DNA of 64,000 bases. Source: Symbiodinium kawagutii. Its lineage: Eukaryota > Sar > Dinophyceae > Suessiales > Symbiodiniaceae. The stretch covers positions 43,622 to 107,621 of the forward strand of contig VSDK01025410.1 of assembly GCA_009767595.1 (NCBI GenBank), written 5' to 3'. Of the stretch, positions 42,867 through 54,784 are shown piece after piece (position 1 is the stretch's first letter; every line of letters begins with the position of its first letter). Made by a program: the position numbers and the translations under genes. The notes under the pieces are model-generated. The model did not search any database. It was not told the origin of the DNA and was given only the letters and a program-made list of their open reading frames with translations.

Positions 42867-42959
42867 GCCTCGTACATTGCTTGCCAAAATTTCCACGCTG
42901 CTGCCGAGTTGGTTTGTGAAAAGAAGCTGTTAGCCACATTTATGCATGAACACCCCTAA
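42867..42959 (+). pseudogene. Decayed ankyrin repeat beyond the stop
   Basis: In frame after the TAA, the DNA reads ASYIACQNFHAAAELVCEKK before the next stop, matching the ankyrin pattern SPLYIASQNGH...EVV. It is a remnant of the former C-terminus. Confidence 0.7.
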
Positions 42960-43147
42960 GAACCGGATCATGCTGATCTTTTAGCATGTGAACAGCTACG
43001 ATACCAGGGATGATGGCAACCAACTGAGCTGGTTCAAGAGTGCTTGAGTTCCCAAAAACAAACAGGATTGTTGTTTGTTGCACCGGATTTTGCCAGCAAT
43101 TATATAGACTAACCATATCTGACTGGCTTGAGAAACCAGGTCTACAT

Positions 43148-43189
43148 GTATATATATATATTTATATATATACATATTTATATATATAC

Positions 43190-43224
<35 letters not shown>

Positions 43225-43460
43225 GTGTTATTTCACGAGATATCTAGAAAGTTATGTATAACCTTCTATATATATATTTATTACCATGTATATACTTAAT
43301 TATATGTAACCATATATATATATACATATATATACATATATTTACATATATATACATATATTTATTTATAATGGTATTCATTTTTTGAATATATATTTAT
43401 ATATACCTATATATATATATAAGCAACCATATATATGTATATATATATATACAAGCAACC

Positions 43461-43494
<34 letters not shown>

Positions 43495-43560
43495 TTGACA
43501 AACCATATTTTTAGATACAACCATATTTATATATATATATTTATTTTTACATATTCATAT
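43148..43560. repeat. (TA)n-rich region
   Basis: Long TATATATA runs with interspersed CATATATTT; open frames rich in Tyr and Ile are artefacts. Confidence 0.9.
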
Positions 43561-43679
43561 ATCTATAATCAGGTAGAAATATGCACAGTTCATTTGTGTA
43601 GCGTTCTTTGGCTGGATGAGTTCACATTGGGAGTTTTTACATCAGGTTCCTTGGTTCAAAAGGGAACCATCAGCACCAA

Positions 43680-43760
43680 GTGGAGCTCTATCAAAATAGA
43701 GGTATCCCTAAATCATCAATTAATAGGGATACCCCCAAATGATTCTATCAATCATTCATA
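43680..43760. mobile_element. MITE-1 fragment, rearranged
   Basis: CTATCAAAATAGAGGTATCC and GGGATACCCCCAAATGATTC are MITE-1 inner ends placed close together, so two copies or a folded copy are merged. Confidence 0.4.
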
Positions 43761-44226
43761 GATAGTAATGAAATAGTGGTTTATCAATACGTGGTTCCTG
43801 TCGCTCATCAATGCTTGATTCAAGTTAGCAAACGCCCCAGTGGAAGAAACATATTGCTGAACAATAGATTGAATACAGACCGCAATGCAGGGTTCTTCGC
43901 CATTCATCTCTTCCGTATACAGTAGGTTTCCTTCTTGGTAGGTAAGTAGTTTGGAGCGAGGTACGTCAGGAAAAACAGGAAAAGAGCTGCTCAACATGGT
44001 GACTGGAGCGTGTCAGATCCCCACAATGATTACATATAGTTGATATTTTGTTACAAACATACCATATGCCAAGTAGGATGTGTATATAAATTCGTATGTA
44101 CTTGAAAATTGTGTGCAAATTCCTTCACGCTTATGAGTACACATGTGTATATGTACATATATTTACACTCAAGTGCCATCCATTTCCTGTGCTCCGATTC
44201 AGCTCCCAGCCTCCCGCCGTTCTCAG

Positions 44227-44981
44227 CCACACCCACCCGGGGCCCGTTACGTTTTTCACAACGGAGGTGCCTTCGCTGCAGTTTTGGAGCTTGGACAGCA
44301 GTTGGGAGCTGAGGGTTGGAACAACGGAACAACGGAAGCGCTGGGACCGCTGCTACTGCTGACGCTGTCGCTGCGACTCGAATCGGACTTGGACTTTGCC
44401 AAGTGATTTACTGCCTGGGGTTTTGATTGATATAACATCATTAATTAATAACGATTTGTTGTTCAATCATGTTCACAATATGTCAATCATGTTCATAAAA
44501 TGCTCTCGATATACACATGCGTTTGTAAATGCATAATTGGTACATATATTTTTTTAATATAAATATATATATTATATGTATATAATCATCATTACACAAC
44601 TAGATGATACAGACCTTTAGAAGTTGATAACCAACAATGCCCGGGTCCAGGTCCAAACTCACTAGGGCCTGTAAACTGTTGTCCATCACCAGCAGCTTCT
44701 TCAGATGTATAACGACATACTTAAAGGCAAACACATCTATAGCTATGAAGATCTTTGTGTGCATCAATAGGGGTAAATTATTACCTATAATTACTGAACA
44801 CACATGTATTTTTCTGCATATTTGACATTATGACATATATTAGATATCTATCTACGCCCAAGTGATTTTCTCCCCTTTTTGCCTCCATCTTCCCAATACA
44901 TTATAGCCACCCTCGAATTTCCCAGGCGCCAGTTGCATCAATATCATGCAACGCCACAGCACCGCGACACTGCGCTGGAAG
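44227..44981 (+). CDS. Two candidate exons with matching phase
   Basis: Exon A, 44227-44402: acceptor CCAGCCTCCCGCCGTTCTCAG, reads PGARYVFHNGGAFAAVLELG, GQQLGAEGWNNGTTEALGPL and LLLTLSLRLESDLDFA, and ends at donor GTGATT with two bases of a codon. Exon B, 44926-44981: acceptor CACCCTCGAATTTCCCAG, starts with the missing base and reads RQLHQYHATPQHRDTALE to donor GTACCG. The phase match across a 523-bp intron is the best internal support for the + strand gene in this half of the window. No family recognised. Confidence 0.55.
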
Positions 44982-45910
44982 GTACCGGGCAGAGGGTGGT
45001 TCGATGGTTTCAATCCATGAAGCTTCCAAGGGGTGAGATGTTTGATGGTGGGTAATGATGGCTGATATAGTGGTTAAGGATGGTCACAAATGGGTAATCA
45101 TGCTTGATATAGTGGCTAAGGATGGTCATTGATGGTTCAGCATGGTGATTTTAGTATTATGAATGGTGATCAATCATGATGATTGATGGCGAGTGGTGAT
45201 GGTTGTGGGTGATTGTTAGGTTCGTTTTTTGTATGGGTTCCCTCTTTGAGATGGACGACCTAGAAATCAAACATGTGGTGTTTGGTCTTGCACTGCCAGG
45301 TTAGCCTACCATGAGGGATACTTGTTTGATCATTGGTTGATGGCGCCCAATACAAGTGAGATTGAATACAGGTATGTATGACTATTCTTGGTTGATCAAA
45401 TATAAATGAACTGATGTGTGCCCGTGCGCATGTTGATCGATGTGTTGGTCAGGTCATTGTCATAGTTCACACGGCTGATAATCAATGATAATCACCCCGC
45501 AAGTTGGTGGAGAATGGCTTGATATTACCAATATCAAACCATTGTCGATGCCATTGGTTAAATATTACTAATATAATATGTCATAGTTGATGTTTCTTAT
45601 TGCTAAACATGTTCACTCAAGTATTAGCAATAAATTCTTTATTGCCATTGATTTACTAGTGAGATGTTTCTTATTGCTACTTAAGTAGCAGCAGATCGTT
45701 TGGCAGCAGTGTGTTGGGAAAGTCTATGTTGTCTCATAGGGTGGTTGACACCATGTTCGTTCCAAGTCATCTTTGTGGGTCAAATGTGCCATGCGTGGTG
45801 ACCACCGACCCCCCCCCGGGTTCCAGCAATGACCCTGTGGGATTGACCCGGTGTCAACCCTTTGACGTACAGATGCGAAGACTTCTTCTATATCCATGAA
45901 TTTCTGAAAT
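44982..45910. other. Intron-like DNA
   Basis: GATGGTTAAGGATGG-type repeats at 45040-45230, as after other donors. A GC-richer patch at 45780-45895 is open on + (NDPVGLTRCQPFDVQMRRLL) but its phase does not fit the exon upstream. Confidence 0.4.
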
Positions 45911-46006
45911 CTTGTTGGTGCTTTTAAGCATTTCTTATTTTCTGTAGTAATCACCAACAAATCCTTGGTCGACCAATACTTTTCATAGGGGTTGAAAGCA
46001 CCAAAG
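45911..46006 (+). mobile_element. MITE-3 copy
   Basis: CTTGTTGGTGCTTTTAAGCA to GGGGTTGAAAGCACCAA with GGTCGACCAATACTTTTCAT inside. Confidence 0.65.
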
Positions 46007-46444
46007 AGATCAGTAACTGAAATGCTTTTGCATTTTGTTTTACTCGTTTGGAAAGTATTGCAAGGTGGACAATCCTGTGACAACCAGTTGGCTGGGGGGT
46101 CAACACCACGCATGATACTGTATTAGCTCACATCCCAGAAAAATCTATGTTCAATGCTTTGCGGGTGAAAACTGGAAAGCATCTTCGGTTTTCAAATCTA
46201 AAATACAAACACAGATATTCACCAACACAACTCGTGAGCGATAGGTTGTGTTGACACGGCATTGATACATATTGAACACTCTCAATTTCATTTCTTTCCT
46301 CCGAGTTCACAACCAGTTGGTTGATGGGAGAACCGGCTTCGGAAACCTGATTCTTGCGGCTCAAGGCTATGGTAGGTGCAATGTTCCCGTCACCTCACGG
46401 CAGTTCGTTCAGTTCTATCAAACTAATTCCTGGCTATACGATCG

Positions 46445-46531
46445 TATCTGGCTATGGGATAGCAACCAACAAATTCATAGGGAAAACGAGCTGGATAATG
46501 ATAGGGCAACCAGGGGGACGAAGGGTGAACA
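46445..46531 (+). mobile_element. MITE-2 fragment
   Basis: TATCTGGCTATGGGATAGCA and GGGCAACCAGGGGGACGAAG match the copy at 61368, but the right inverted repeat is missing. Confidence 0.5.
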
Positions 46532-46647
46532 TCTCTTGCAATCAATGAACACGTGAAAGTCTTACGGTCGGAAATTGTATGATTCGCCACTGATGAACCA
46601 GCATTCTCTGATTTATTCCCAACAGATTTTTGGGTTCCACAGCTCAT

Positions 46648-46738
46648 TTGGTGGTTTCTCAAGTCAAAGGGGTAACCGCAAAATCATCTATAGTTATCAA
46701 CGACGTTTACGCTAATAAACCAACCTATTCTTGGGTTC
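46648..46738 (-). mobile_element. MITE-1 copy, right end worn
   Basis: TTGGTGGTTTCTCAAGTCAA, then GCTAATAAACCAACCTATTC from the family core. Confidence 0.6.
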
Positions 46739-46899
46739 ATTATACTAATCATGGTGAATATCCCATATTGTTAACCATTCTTACCATAATTAGTCAACCA
46801 TCGAAAAATTCAATTTTTAACCATTCAGCCATAGAAACTCCCATGTTTGACCACGTGGATCTGCCATGTCCCGCATTTCTTGGGTCCCTTGTCCTCCAG

Positions 46900-47016
46900 G
46901 TCTGCGATGTGACGCAGCTAGAGAGCGAACGCAGCTTCGATGCTGCGGTGGAGAAGGGATGTGGGGAGCCGCGGTTTGGAGCGGCCTGGTGGATTCTGAT
47001 CAATGGCAGACAATTT
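46900..47016 (+). CDS. Candidate exon, unknown protein
   Basis: Acceptor TTGGGTCCCTTGTCCTCCAG and donor GTGTGT frame 39 codons in phase 0: VCDVTQLESERSFDAAVEKG, then EPRFGAAWWILINGRQF. Another frame is open too, but this one has the better composition. Confidence 0.45.
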
Positions 47017-47093
47017 GTGTGTACAGATAACTGGCTGGCGGTTTTGTCCTCTCCTCGCCCCTGCGTGACCCAAAAGAGTCGGCACAAAAAGAG

Positions 47094-47192
47094 TTGGCTG
47101 GTGGTTTTAAACATTTCTTATTTTTCCCTAGTAATTATTAACAATTAGTTGGTTGACTAATATGTTTCAAAGGGGTTGAAACCACCAACCAG
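47094..47192 (+). mobile_element. MITE-3 copy
   Basis: TTGGCTGGTGGTTTTAAACA to GGGGTTGAAACCACCAACCAG (minus the first base); clear ends and core. Confidence 0.75.
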
Positions 47193-47261
47193 ATAAGAAT
47201 TACCTGGTCTGTGTGGACTATTATCAGCAATAGTGGTTGTGGTTGTTCACGCTGATCCATG

Positions 47262-47366
47262 GGGGGGTTTCTTCGAATTGGGAGCACCAAAGTTATGGTT
47301 GGTTTATTGCCATATAAATCCATGGGCGGTTCTTAGGACAGGCAATTCAGGGGTGGATGATTCCTG
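47262..47366 (+). mobile_element. MITE-1 copy, truncated
   Basis: GGGGGGTTTCTTCGAATTGG and ATGGTTGGTTTATTGCCATA match the left part of the family; the right end is lost. Confidence 0.55.
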
Positions 47367-47390
47367 TGGATGTCCGATTAATTCATTATA

Positions 47391-47503
47391 CATGAAAGTT
47401 TCTTAGAATTGGGGACCTCGAAGTTATGGTTAGTCTATTACTGTGTAAATGGTGGATGTAAAGGATGATAACTGGCGGTACCCCTATTTTGAGAAGGTAC
47501 CAT
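47391..47503 (+). mobile_element. MITE-1 copy
   Basis: CATGAAAGTTTCTTAGAATT to CCCTATTTTGAGAAGGTACC plus AT; second copy 25 bp after the previous one. Confidence 0.65.
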
Positions 47504-47694
47504 TTGAGCATACATCAGGATCATCAGTAGGGATTGTTAACTGTTATCAGTATCAATTATCAATTATCAGTTTTTTTTGATTATAACCAGGAACATCCAT
47601 TCTTGATTGATCGTTGTTTATTACTATTTTCAAGTACAAACAACCATTAATCAATATTGATCAATATGGATCATGACAACTGAGATAACTGTTG

Positions 47695-47697
47695 TCG

Positions 47698-47752
<55 letters not shown>
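47695..47752. repeat. (GTT)n microsatellite
   Basis: About nineteen GTT units. Confidence 0.95.
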
Positions 47753-47753
<1 letters not shown>

Positions 47754-50238
47754 ATCGGGTTGTTAATCATTGTTGTGCTCATTGTGGTGAATTATCATGA
47801 GGCATATGGACCAATTTTGGATTTGCAGCCAAGAAATGTTGGAGAGTGTGGCAGAGGTATGCAATGGGAGCAGAACTGTTTGTTGATGAAGGTTCATTTC
47901 AGCAACCGAAAAAGAACAAACGGTTTCTTCTTGACCTGCCACTTCAAAAGTGTGCAGTCCTTTGTTTGAGGCCCTGCTTGGGCTGTTGTTAAGTATCATT
48001 AACCGACTCAGCAACTATCATTAACCAGCACCAGCGTTCATTTACATTCATGAACAACGCTTCACTCTCATTAGTCAACCATCATTAACATTGGTTAACG
48101 ATCCTCGACAACTACTAACATACATTCTGAGATGTTTTCTCACAAGGTTTTTCCTTCACGAAGCGACTTAAAGCTGCCGGCAGGTTTCCTTCTTTATGGT
48201 TATTGACTCAGAGGTTGTCGGTAGTCATGATGCCAAAAAAAGTTGCTGAAACCAAAAAACTTACTGGCTTATCTATTCTCACGTTCTGGCAGCAACTATG
48301 ATTATATATCTACTCTAATTTTCTTACCTAGCTTGTAAAGTTATTTATATCTACCCTACCTTACTGGTAGTCACCGTAGTTATAGCCAAAGTTTTGCAAC
48401 TAATTTGAGGGCATCGCTTTGCACTCCGTACATCAACCAAATCAATGATGGTATTCTTTGGAAGAACGACACGCATCATTGCAGCACCTGGCCAAACAAG
48501 TGATATGAGTAAGGAAATGTAGTGATTCTTCACTCAAGACGGTGCCCCCAGGGTTCCCAAATCAAACGACCCAGGTCCCTCAACCATGGGGATTTCATAG
48601 ATCTTGCTGTGCCAAGGCTTAGATGCTTTGTTGTGTTGCAGTGATTTGGAGGTGCAAAGCTTCGGTACCCGGGTACCCATGGTCACCCAAGAGAATCTCA
48701 TGTCTACTGCAACGGGAAGCCTGGAAGAATTGACCATTTCTTTTTTACCATCAATGTTCGATAGAAATTAAGCAGGAATGAACCACATACAAACCATGAA
48801 TTCAGTCGTATTTCACCATTTCGGTACTGGCTTATCTGGCAGCTGCTTGTGACAAGGCGAGTCAGGTATATTTATCCGGTGCTAACCATGGATTTCTGGA
48901 GGCATTGGCTTAGAGTCATCACAACTGAGCCACCCAACTCGCGATAGCGCTGACCCTGGACCCATGATGAAATGAGACGCTTGCATTGTCCTATGGCAAA
49001 CTTACCTGGACGTTGAAAAACAAGGTGTTTAATAGATAGACCGGATATCCAGCTAAGTTATGAAAATGATAAATATTCAAATGATAAACCGGATATTCAA
49101 ATGATAAACCGGATATAGCAGCTGGATGTTCCACTTCAAAGTTATTTCAGCGGAGTAGATCGTTAAATCTGCACCATAGGCCTAGTCACATCGCTACAAC
49201 TCACGGCTAGCAGTGAGTTATCAGCGACAGTTTGGTAGTTTTGGCCGTACAGTGAACCTTGCAATGGCGTAAACCCAAGACACGGGCAGGCCCTGAAACT
49301 GATACTGTACTATTCCTGCCTGATGCCACATGATTCCTGCCATAATTCAGCAAGTCACAGAGTAACTTTTATTGCTTCTAGTGATATACGGATGGGACGT
49401 GAACTGCCTATAGATTGTAATGCTCATTGTAGGTGGAATCCCCAGAGCAATGTCATGTTGAAACATGGTGATGTTCCCTAAAGTGTGGATGCTTGGGAAT
49501 TGGCCGTGGTAGAAAATGTTGTGAACAGACCCCAAAACATCTTCATAGTGGCTGGTGCCCAAGCAGGCATACTCAGTTCCTTGGTTGAAACAGGCTGCTA
49601 GGCCTACCTTGTATGACTGTGTGGTAATAATCAGAATGAGCGGCTGGTCTTGAAAACATCCTCCGGTTATCAACCACTTACTGATAGGTCTTGGAAACAT
49701 CCTTGAACTGTCTCTATTGTTGAGAGGTCGTTTCTGTTGAGCTGGCTGGTGGTTGGGAGAGAGACAAGTAGCTAAAGTATCCCTGTATCCCTTGAAAAGG
49801 GGAGCGGTTGGGAGCTACCATTTGACGAACCGTTGCCTGGAGTGTTCGATTCGCCGGACTCATCCTCAAGGCCAGCAGTCCATGGTAGGATATGAATTGG
49901 TTCAAGGTACCAACAATTTTAGCCAGCAACACGTCTCATGAAACTCACCGACTCCCACTGGTTCAACAGCAAACGCTCACCATGTCTTGAGGAATAAAAG
50001 CCCAGGTCTTGTCAGTGATCAGCCGAGCCATCAGTTGATCGGAGACATCTTGATTTCGCAGCAGCCTGCGTTAAATAGGGCGCGGCTGGTCACTATCCAA
50101 AGAAACACGAGGGAATGCGGAATGCTTCACCAATTTCACTCAAAATCCAGCAGCATTTCAGCAATTTCTCAGAGATTTGACATCGAAAATCCACCTGATG
50201 ATCTCCACTGTTCCCATCTCACAACGCCTTGCGCCGAG
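47753..50238. other. Non-coding DNA, no firm exon
   Basis: Several short open patches (47830-47880, 48150-48230, 49750-49930) have acceptor-like sites but no convincing peptide. AACCATCATTAACATTGG-type DNA occurs at 47995-48110. Confidence 0.4.
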
Positions 50239-50329
50239 CTTTCGTGCCGTGTGCCATGGTGTTGCCTGTGCCGCATTCTCCACTGGACCAACCGAAACCG
50301 CAGGCGCCCTGCTGGGTCACCAGAATGAG
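50239..50329 (+). CDS. Candidate exon, unknown protein
   Basis: Acceptor CTCACAACGCCTTGCGCCGAG and donor GTGATA; reads FRAVCHGVACAAFSTGPTET and AGALLGHQNE. Confidence 0.45.
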
Positions 50330-50549
50330 GTGATAATCCATGAGCTTGTGATCAATCCACCACTTTTACTCATCCTTTGCCAGCCTGAATTATCCCTGAA
50401 ACCAATATTTAACCATTATAAGGTTTATAAGGTTGCCTATGATTTCCCAACATTTTCTTGTTGGAATTCACATGCGCATTAACATGCGTATTAACCACCC
50501 TTAACGCCATCGCCAACCATGGCCATGGCTTGCCCACCCTCGCCCTTAG

Positions 50550-50627
50550 CCGCTGCACCTGTGAGGCTCCCGGCGAAGCCTGGGAGATCATCGCGCAGGA
50601 CCTCAGGTCGCTTGTGGCACCGGTGGG
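50550..50627 (+). CDS. Candidate exon, unknown protein
   Basis: Acceptor CCACCCTCGCCCTTAG and donor GTGAGG; reads RCTCEAPGEAWEIIAQDLRS then LVAPV. Its phase does not fit the exon at 50239 directly, so a small exon or another border is missing. Confidence 0.45.
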
Positions 50628-50639
50628 GTGAGGAGTGGG

Positions 50640-51130
50640 GAAGGATGGGGAAGTGCTGGGTGAATTGATGGGTTTATGATGGTTAGATGATGGTTAAATG
50701 ATGGTTAGTGAAGGTTGAAATGATGGTTAGATGATGGTCAAATGATGGTTGAAATGATGGTTGAATGATGGTTAATGACGGTGAGTTGATGATTCAAGGG
50801 CTCACAGTAGTGGAAAATGATGGTGAAATTGAGGGTGATATGATGGTTGATAAGGGTTTGATGATGGTTGGTGATGGTGACATTGTAGTTTAAAATGTTT
50901 AGAGGATGGTTATTGTAGATGATCAAGTTGTTAAAAGTGTGGACAATGATGGTGAAATTGATGCTGATATGATTTTTCGACGATGGCTATGATAGTTGAT
51001 GATGGTTTTGAATAGTTATTGAATGTTATTATATAATAGATATGATGATCAATGATTCGTTACTGATGATTACAATGATGGTGAATAAGAGTTTAGAGTG
51101 GTTGTTTGACGATAGCAGTGAATGCCCTGA
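50640..51130. repeat. GATGGTTAGATGATGG-type low-complexity repeat
   Basis: Dense GATGGTTAAATGATGGTTAG units follow the donor at 50628. Confidence 0.8.
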
Positions 51131-51635
51131 TAGATGTTTGTAGATGGTGATCTACAACCGCAATCAACGATATTGTTTTTCAGTGTTAATAGCGGTTAAT
51201 TTATGCTAGTTATAGTTGTTACAGCAACACTTCGTTTACGATTTGATTTTCCATGATTTGTAGTGGCTCATAGACGTTGATATTATTGTGATTAACAACA
51301 AGCATAGTGAATGATAGGGTTTTCAAAGTTTGATCCCGGTTCATAGAAGCTGGCAATGAAGTTTTACGCCGTGCAAGGCCAGGGTTTTCCACTTGTGACT
51401 TCCCCAGAGACTGTTAACTAGTGGCAGCGGCAGCTTGTACCCCCTGGTTCATGTGGGATTGTGATAGCTCAGTGTGGCATCCTTGTTGAACCACCGCTAA
51501 CGGCTGTTGTATCCCTGTTGTCAATCGATATATTATCTCCAGTGGCATTTCTCTAGTTCCTGCTAAGCACTCCTTGGTGGTCCTATGCCCTTACTGGCTT
51601 CTGTTGGCTGTATCCAGCTGCGCCAGCCTCAACAG

Positions 51636-51718
51636 GCGCAAGGGCGGTCAACAGCGGCCTTCTGAGAAGAGCTTTGGACCCACAGCAACTTAGCGCGAGA
51701 TGGTCGGGTGGTTCTGAG
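51636..51718 (+). CDS. Candidate exon, unknown protein
   Basis: Acceptor GCTGCGCCAGCCTCAACAG and donor GTGTAT; reads ARAVNSGLLRRALDPQQLSA then RWSGGSE. Confidence 0.45.
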
Positions 51719-51727
51719 GTGTATGCA

Positions 51728-51829
51728 TATGGTGGTAATAGGGGAAAAGTCAAATAATCGGTGTACTAACTATAGATGATCAATATTGGATGATTTGGGG
51801 GGTCCCCTATTTTGAGAAACACAAATATA
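51728..51829 (+). mobile_element. MITE-1 copy, left end diverged
   Basis: ATGGTGGTAATAGGGGAAAA at the left; TTGGATGATTTGGGGGGTCC and TATTTTGAGAAAC at the right. Confidence 0.6.
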
Positions 51830-51962
51830 GTGTTTGCGCAAGATGAAGATCGCCATTCAACAACCACATGGTAGATTGCAGTCAGCATGTGTTCTTGGGA
51901 TTATGTTAGTCATAGCCATATCAAAACATGGCGTAAAACACTCAGCATGTGGGGGGCTGCAG

Positions 51963-52081
51963 CATGGGACCTCAGGCTCCTCTGCAGACGACGTTGATCC
52001 AAGATGACTTCCTACAGAAGGCAAGGGCTCGGGGACGGGAACTCATCAGCAACGGGTCCCTAGTGACTGGTCATGGGACCC
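51963..52081 (+). CDS. Candidate exon, unknown protein
   Basis: Acceptor GTGGGGGGCTGCAG and donor GTGAGG; reads MGPQAPLQTTLIQDDFLQKA and RARGRELISNGSLVTGHGT. The ATG at 51964 could also be a start codon. Confidence 0.5.
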
Positions 52082-52221
52082 GTGAGGCCCGGATGTACCA
52101 GGCTTGAACTGGCAGAGCATGCCTCGGTATCTCATGGACTGACCTCTGTCTTTTGGGGGGGTCTCACGTTTGCACAGAGGGTCCGTCGAATGGTAGCAAC
52201 AACAGCAACAGATGATAACAG

Positions 52222-52443
52222 ATGGACCTCTTTGGTCACATAGTTCGACGGTTTGTCGGGAATTCTGGCAGATGGATTCTCCAGAGTGGTGGCTGGGCTC
52301 TCAACCCCAAAGACACGTCGAACATCGCAGGCACGCACTGGAGTCGTTTAGCACGGTATTGTGCGATAGACTTTGCACAGTTTGAGACCGGTGGGGGTTC
52401 CATCTCCACAACCGGAGCGCCTGGCGGAATATGGAGGAATTGA
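52222..52443 (+). CDS. Candidate terminal exon, unknown protein
   Basis: After CAACAGATGATAACAG one frame runs to TGA 52441-52443: MDLFGHIVRRFVGNSGRWIL, QSGGWALNPKDTSNIAG and THWSRLARYCAIDFAQFETG. A second acceptor (CGTCGAACATCGCAG, ending at 52331) opens another frame, and a GTGATTAG-like donor is absent, so a gene end here is possible. Confidence 0.4.
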   Translation: MDLFGHIVRRFVGNSGRWILQSGGWALNPKDTSNIAGTHWSRLARYCAIDFAQFETGGGSISTTGAPGGIWRN

Positions 52444-53030
52444 GGAAAGGTGTTTTTGTTTTACATTAGAATCTCTAAGAAATATCCCAAACACACGTTA
52501 CAATTCATCTCCAAACCAAACTACAATTCCGAGATTATTACTCAGGTTTGGTGACAATGTCGAGGGTACAATGTCCCCGCATACAGTAGGTCAGAATTGG
52601 ATTACCTTTGGGTAAACTAACCTGGACTGTTCACCCGCCAGTAACCACCTCCTCTCCTTGAAGCCAGCGATGGTACTGGGTACCTGTTGGGGACAGGGAT
52701 CATGTATTCATGGTGATGATTAGATGATGGTTATCCACCAATGAAGATAGATGATTCTATGCATGTTTATATTTATACATTGTTCATGTCTACGTATACT
52801 TATTTACCTTTTTATACATTGATTATACATTTGTTATTTTTAGGCTAGTTTTGTTTTTTTGATTGTTTGATCTTTTACATTTTATTTGTTTCTATTATAT
52901 TATATAGATATTAATTGATATCATTGTTTTATTATATATTTTTTTCAAGGCATTATCAGTTGTATATCATCATTCCTAGCCGATAATACCAAGATTGTAA
53001 CTTCATCGCAGCAGTTTCCTGTAAGTAACA
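52444..53030. other. Non-coding, AT-rich
   Basis: No gene or family repeat recognised. Confidence 0.5.
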
Positions 53031-53140
53031 TAGGTGTTTTTCAAAATGGGGAACTCCAAAAACACGGATAACAATAGTTAGTTACTAAATGGTTAATCAG
53101 ATGGATGATTTGGGGCTCCCAGTTTTGAGAAACACCACTA
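53031..53140 (+). mobile_element. MITE-1 copy, diverged
   Basis: TAGGTGTTTTTCAAAATGGG to CAGTTTTGAGAAACACCACTA with GGATGATTTGGGGCTCCC inside. Confidence 0.65.
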
Positions 53141-53287
53141 TTGACCAACCAACCAATCGTTAACTAGCTGGTTAATGGTTAATAATAGGGGATAGTAACC
53201 AAGAAACACCGAGATCAATTCATATTTCTGGTGGACGGCCAGCAGCCAATGTGACGTTGTCGTTAGGAACGCTTGGACCGCTTGAAG

Positions 53288-53367
53288 CAGCTGCTGCACG
53301 CGGCAGTCCCGCTCAATGGGCGAAGCGACTTGCATGGCGCGCCAGGGTACCGCTGCCAGGTGGCCAG
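53288..53367 (+). CDS. Candidate exon, unknown protein
   Basis: Acceptor CGCTTGGACCGCTTGAAG and donor GTGAGG; reads QLLHAAVPLNGRSDLHGAPG then YRCQVA, ending with two bases of a codon. Confidence 0.5.
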
Positions 53368-53885
53368 GTGAGGGGTACTGTGGGGTACCAGCGGTCCACC
53401 AAGCAACAGCCCAATATGGTGGCTAGTAAGCAATGTTGACCAAAAAACATAGGGATAGACGATAGATGATATAAGTGATCTAGTTGTTGATGATTCATTC
53501 GGTCATAGCGTGGCTTCTGCGAAGTCAGAATATCTTCAAGAGGTTTTGGTTTCCCAGACTGGAGCACGAACCATCACATTGACATGTTGTTTCCATACGG
53601 TCGTACTGGAGGACTGGCTATGCCGTGGCTGGGTAACTTGTGGGAGGCTTCCGTCTTGAGCTTGGCCTCATGAATGATCATGGTTTGATGACGATTTCGT
53701 TGGATCTCCAAGCACTGTTTCTCCAAGACGCATTCATGCTCCGCCAGTCAAATGTGCATAAATGATCATACTGTAAGTAATTTGAAATCCGACTGAATAC
53801 CAATGTATTTGCGCACATACGGGGTGAGATGTGAATCAATACAGACATGCTTGACCTGTGCATCCATGCTAGATGGTCTAGGCAG

Positions 53886-54011
53886 TCATGGCCTACTGGG
53901 ACGCCCAAGGAATCGAAGAAGAAGCAGAGCCACCCTCCAATGAGTTTGATGTGCTTCTTTGCGGAGGCTGGGCGCCGAAGTCATGGTTGACCACCGTTCG
54001 ACATGGCCCTG
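53886..54011 (+). CDS. Candidate exon, unknown protein
   Basis: After AGATGGTCTAGGCAG it reads MAYWDAQGIEEEAEPPSNEF and DVLLCGGWAPKSWLTTVRHG; donor GTCGTT, or stop TGA at 54017-54019. Starts with the last two bases of a codon, which is what the exon at 53288 does not supply, so an exon is missing between them or a border is wrong. Confidence 0.5.
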
Positions 54012-54245
54012 GTCGTTGACCACTGAACGGAGATTGAATATGTTTAAATACTGCATTTGAAGTTCAAAATGTGTATGCAAACACAATGGATCTTAACCAA
54101 ATACTGCATAGTGAATAGTTTAGATATTAAATGGCTTTCAACCTTAGTGTATTGTAATTACCGCAAGAACGAAACACTCAAGATCACACGATGGTAACCC
54201 TACTGGTCGCCCGGGTGATGGTCAAGTGGGCCGGCTTTGTCTTGG

Positions 54246-54415
54246 GGTCCTTGGTTGGACCAAGGATGGCGACCTATATGGTTTCCGACAGTGTGCTTGG
54301 TGACCACTGACCACGGTTACTTTAGCTAGGTTTGAGGGCATGACTACTACTTCTGGTCACCACTTTAGGCAACTCCTACCATCATCAATTGTCATGCTTA
54401 CTACGTAGAGGCATA
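54246..54415 (+). repeat. Duplicated block, copy 1
   Basis: CCTTGGTTGGACCAAGGATG, CTATATGGTTTCCGACAGTG, GGGCATGACTACTACTTCTG and CTCCTACCATCATCAATTGT are repeated in order at 54785-54950. Confidence 0.75.
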
Positions 54416-54784
54416 TAGGGATTATACAATTACATTACATGGCTACTACCTTCAACCATTCTGGAGTAGACAGAATATCATCGATATTCAATATTTAAAC
54501 CTCTGAACGATTGTGAATTTTCTAGTTTGACATTCTATCAGCGCGAGGATCACTATACGTTATTTACCATGCTTGCCACCTATGGTTGCTCCATATATAC
54601 TCAATGTTATTACACCCATGGTTACCTACATTTCAGTGATCGTTTTTGATACCTCCCTGCTTGGATGTGCATAACCCCTTGGGTATGTGCCCAGCCACTG
54701 GGTAACCAATCACCCATCAAAAAATGGTCTTTTTAGTACACGGGTTTTGGGGGTACCACTATTTTGGCTACCCTTATGGCCTTG

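Noticed and set aside
43040-43225. Tyr/Ile-rich frames in the TA-rich region
   Set aside because: Simple sequence.
47673-47969. Frame with a long Val run
   Set aside because: Comes from the (GTT)n microsatellite.
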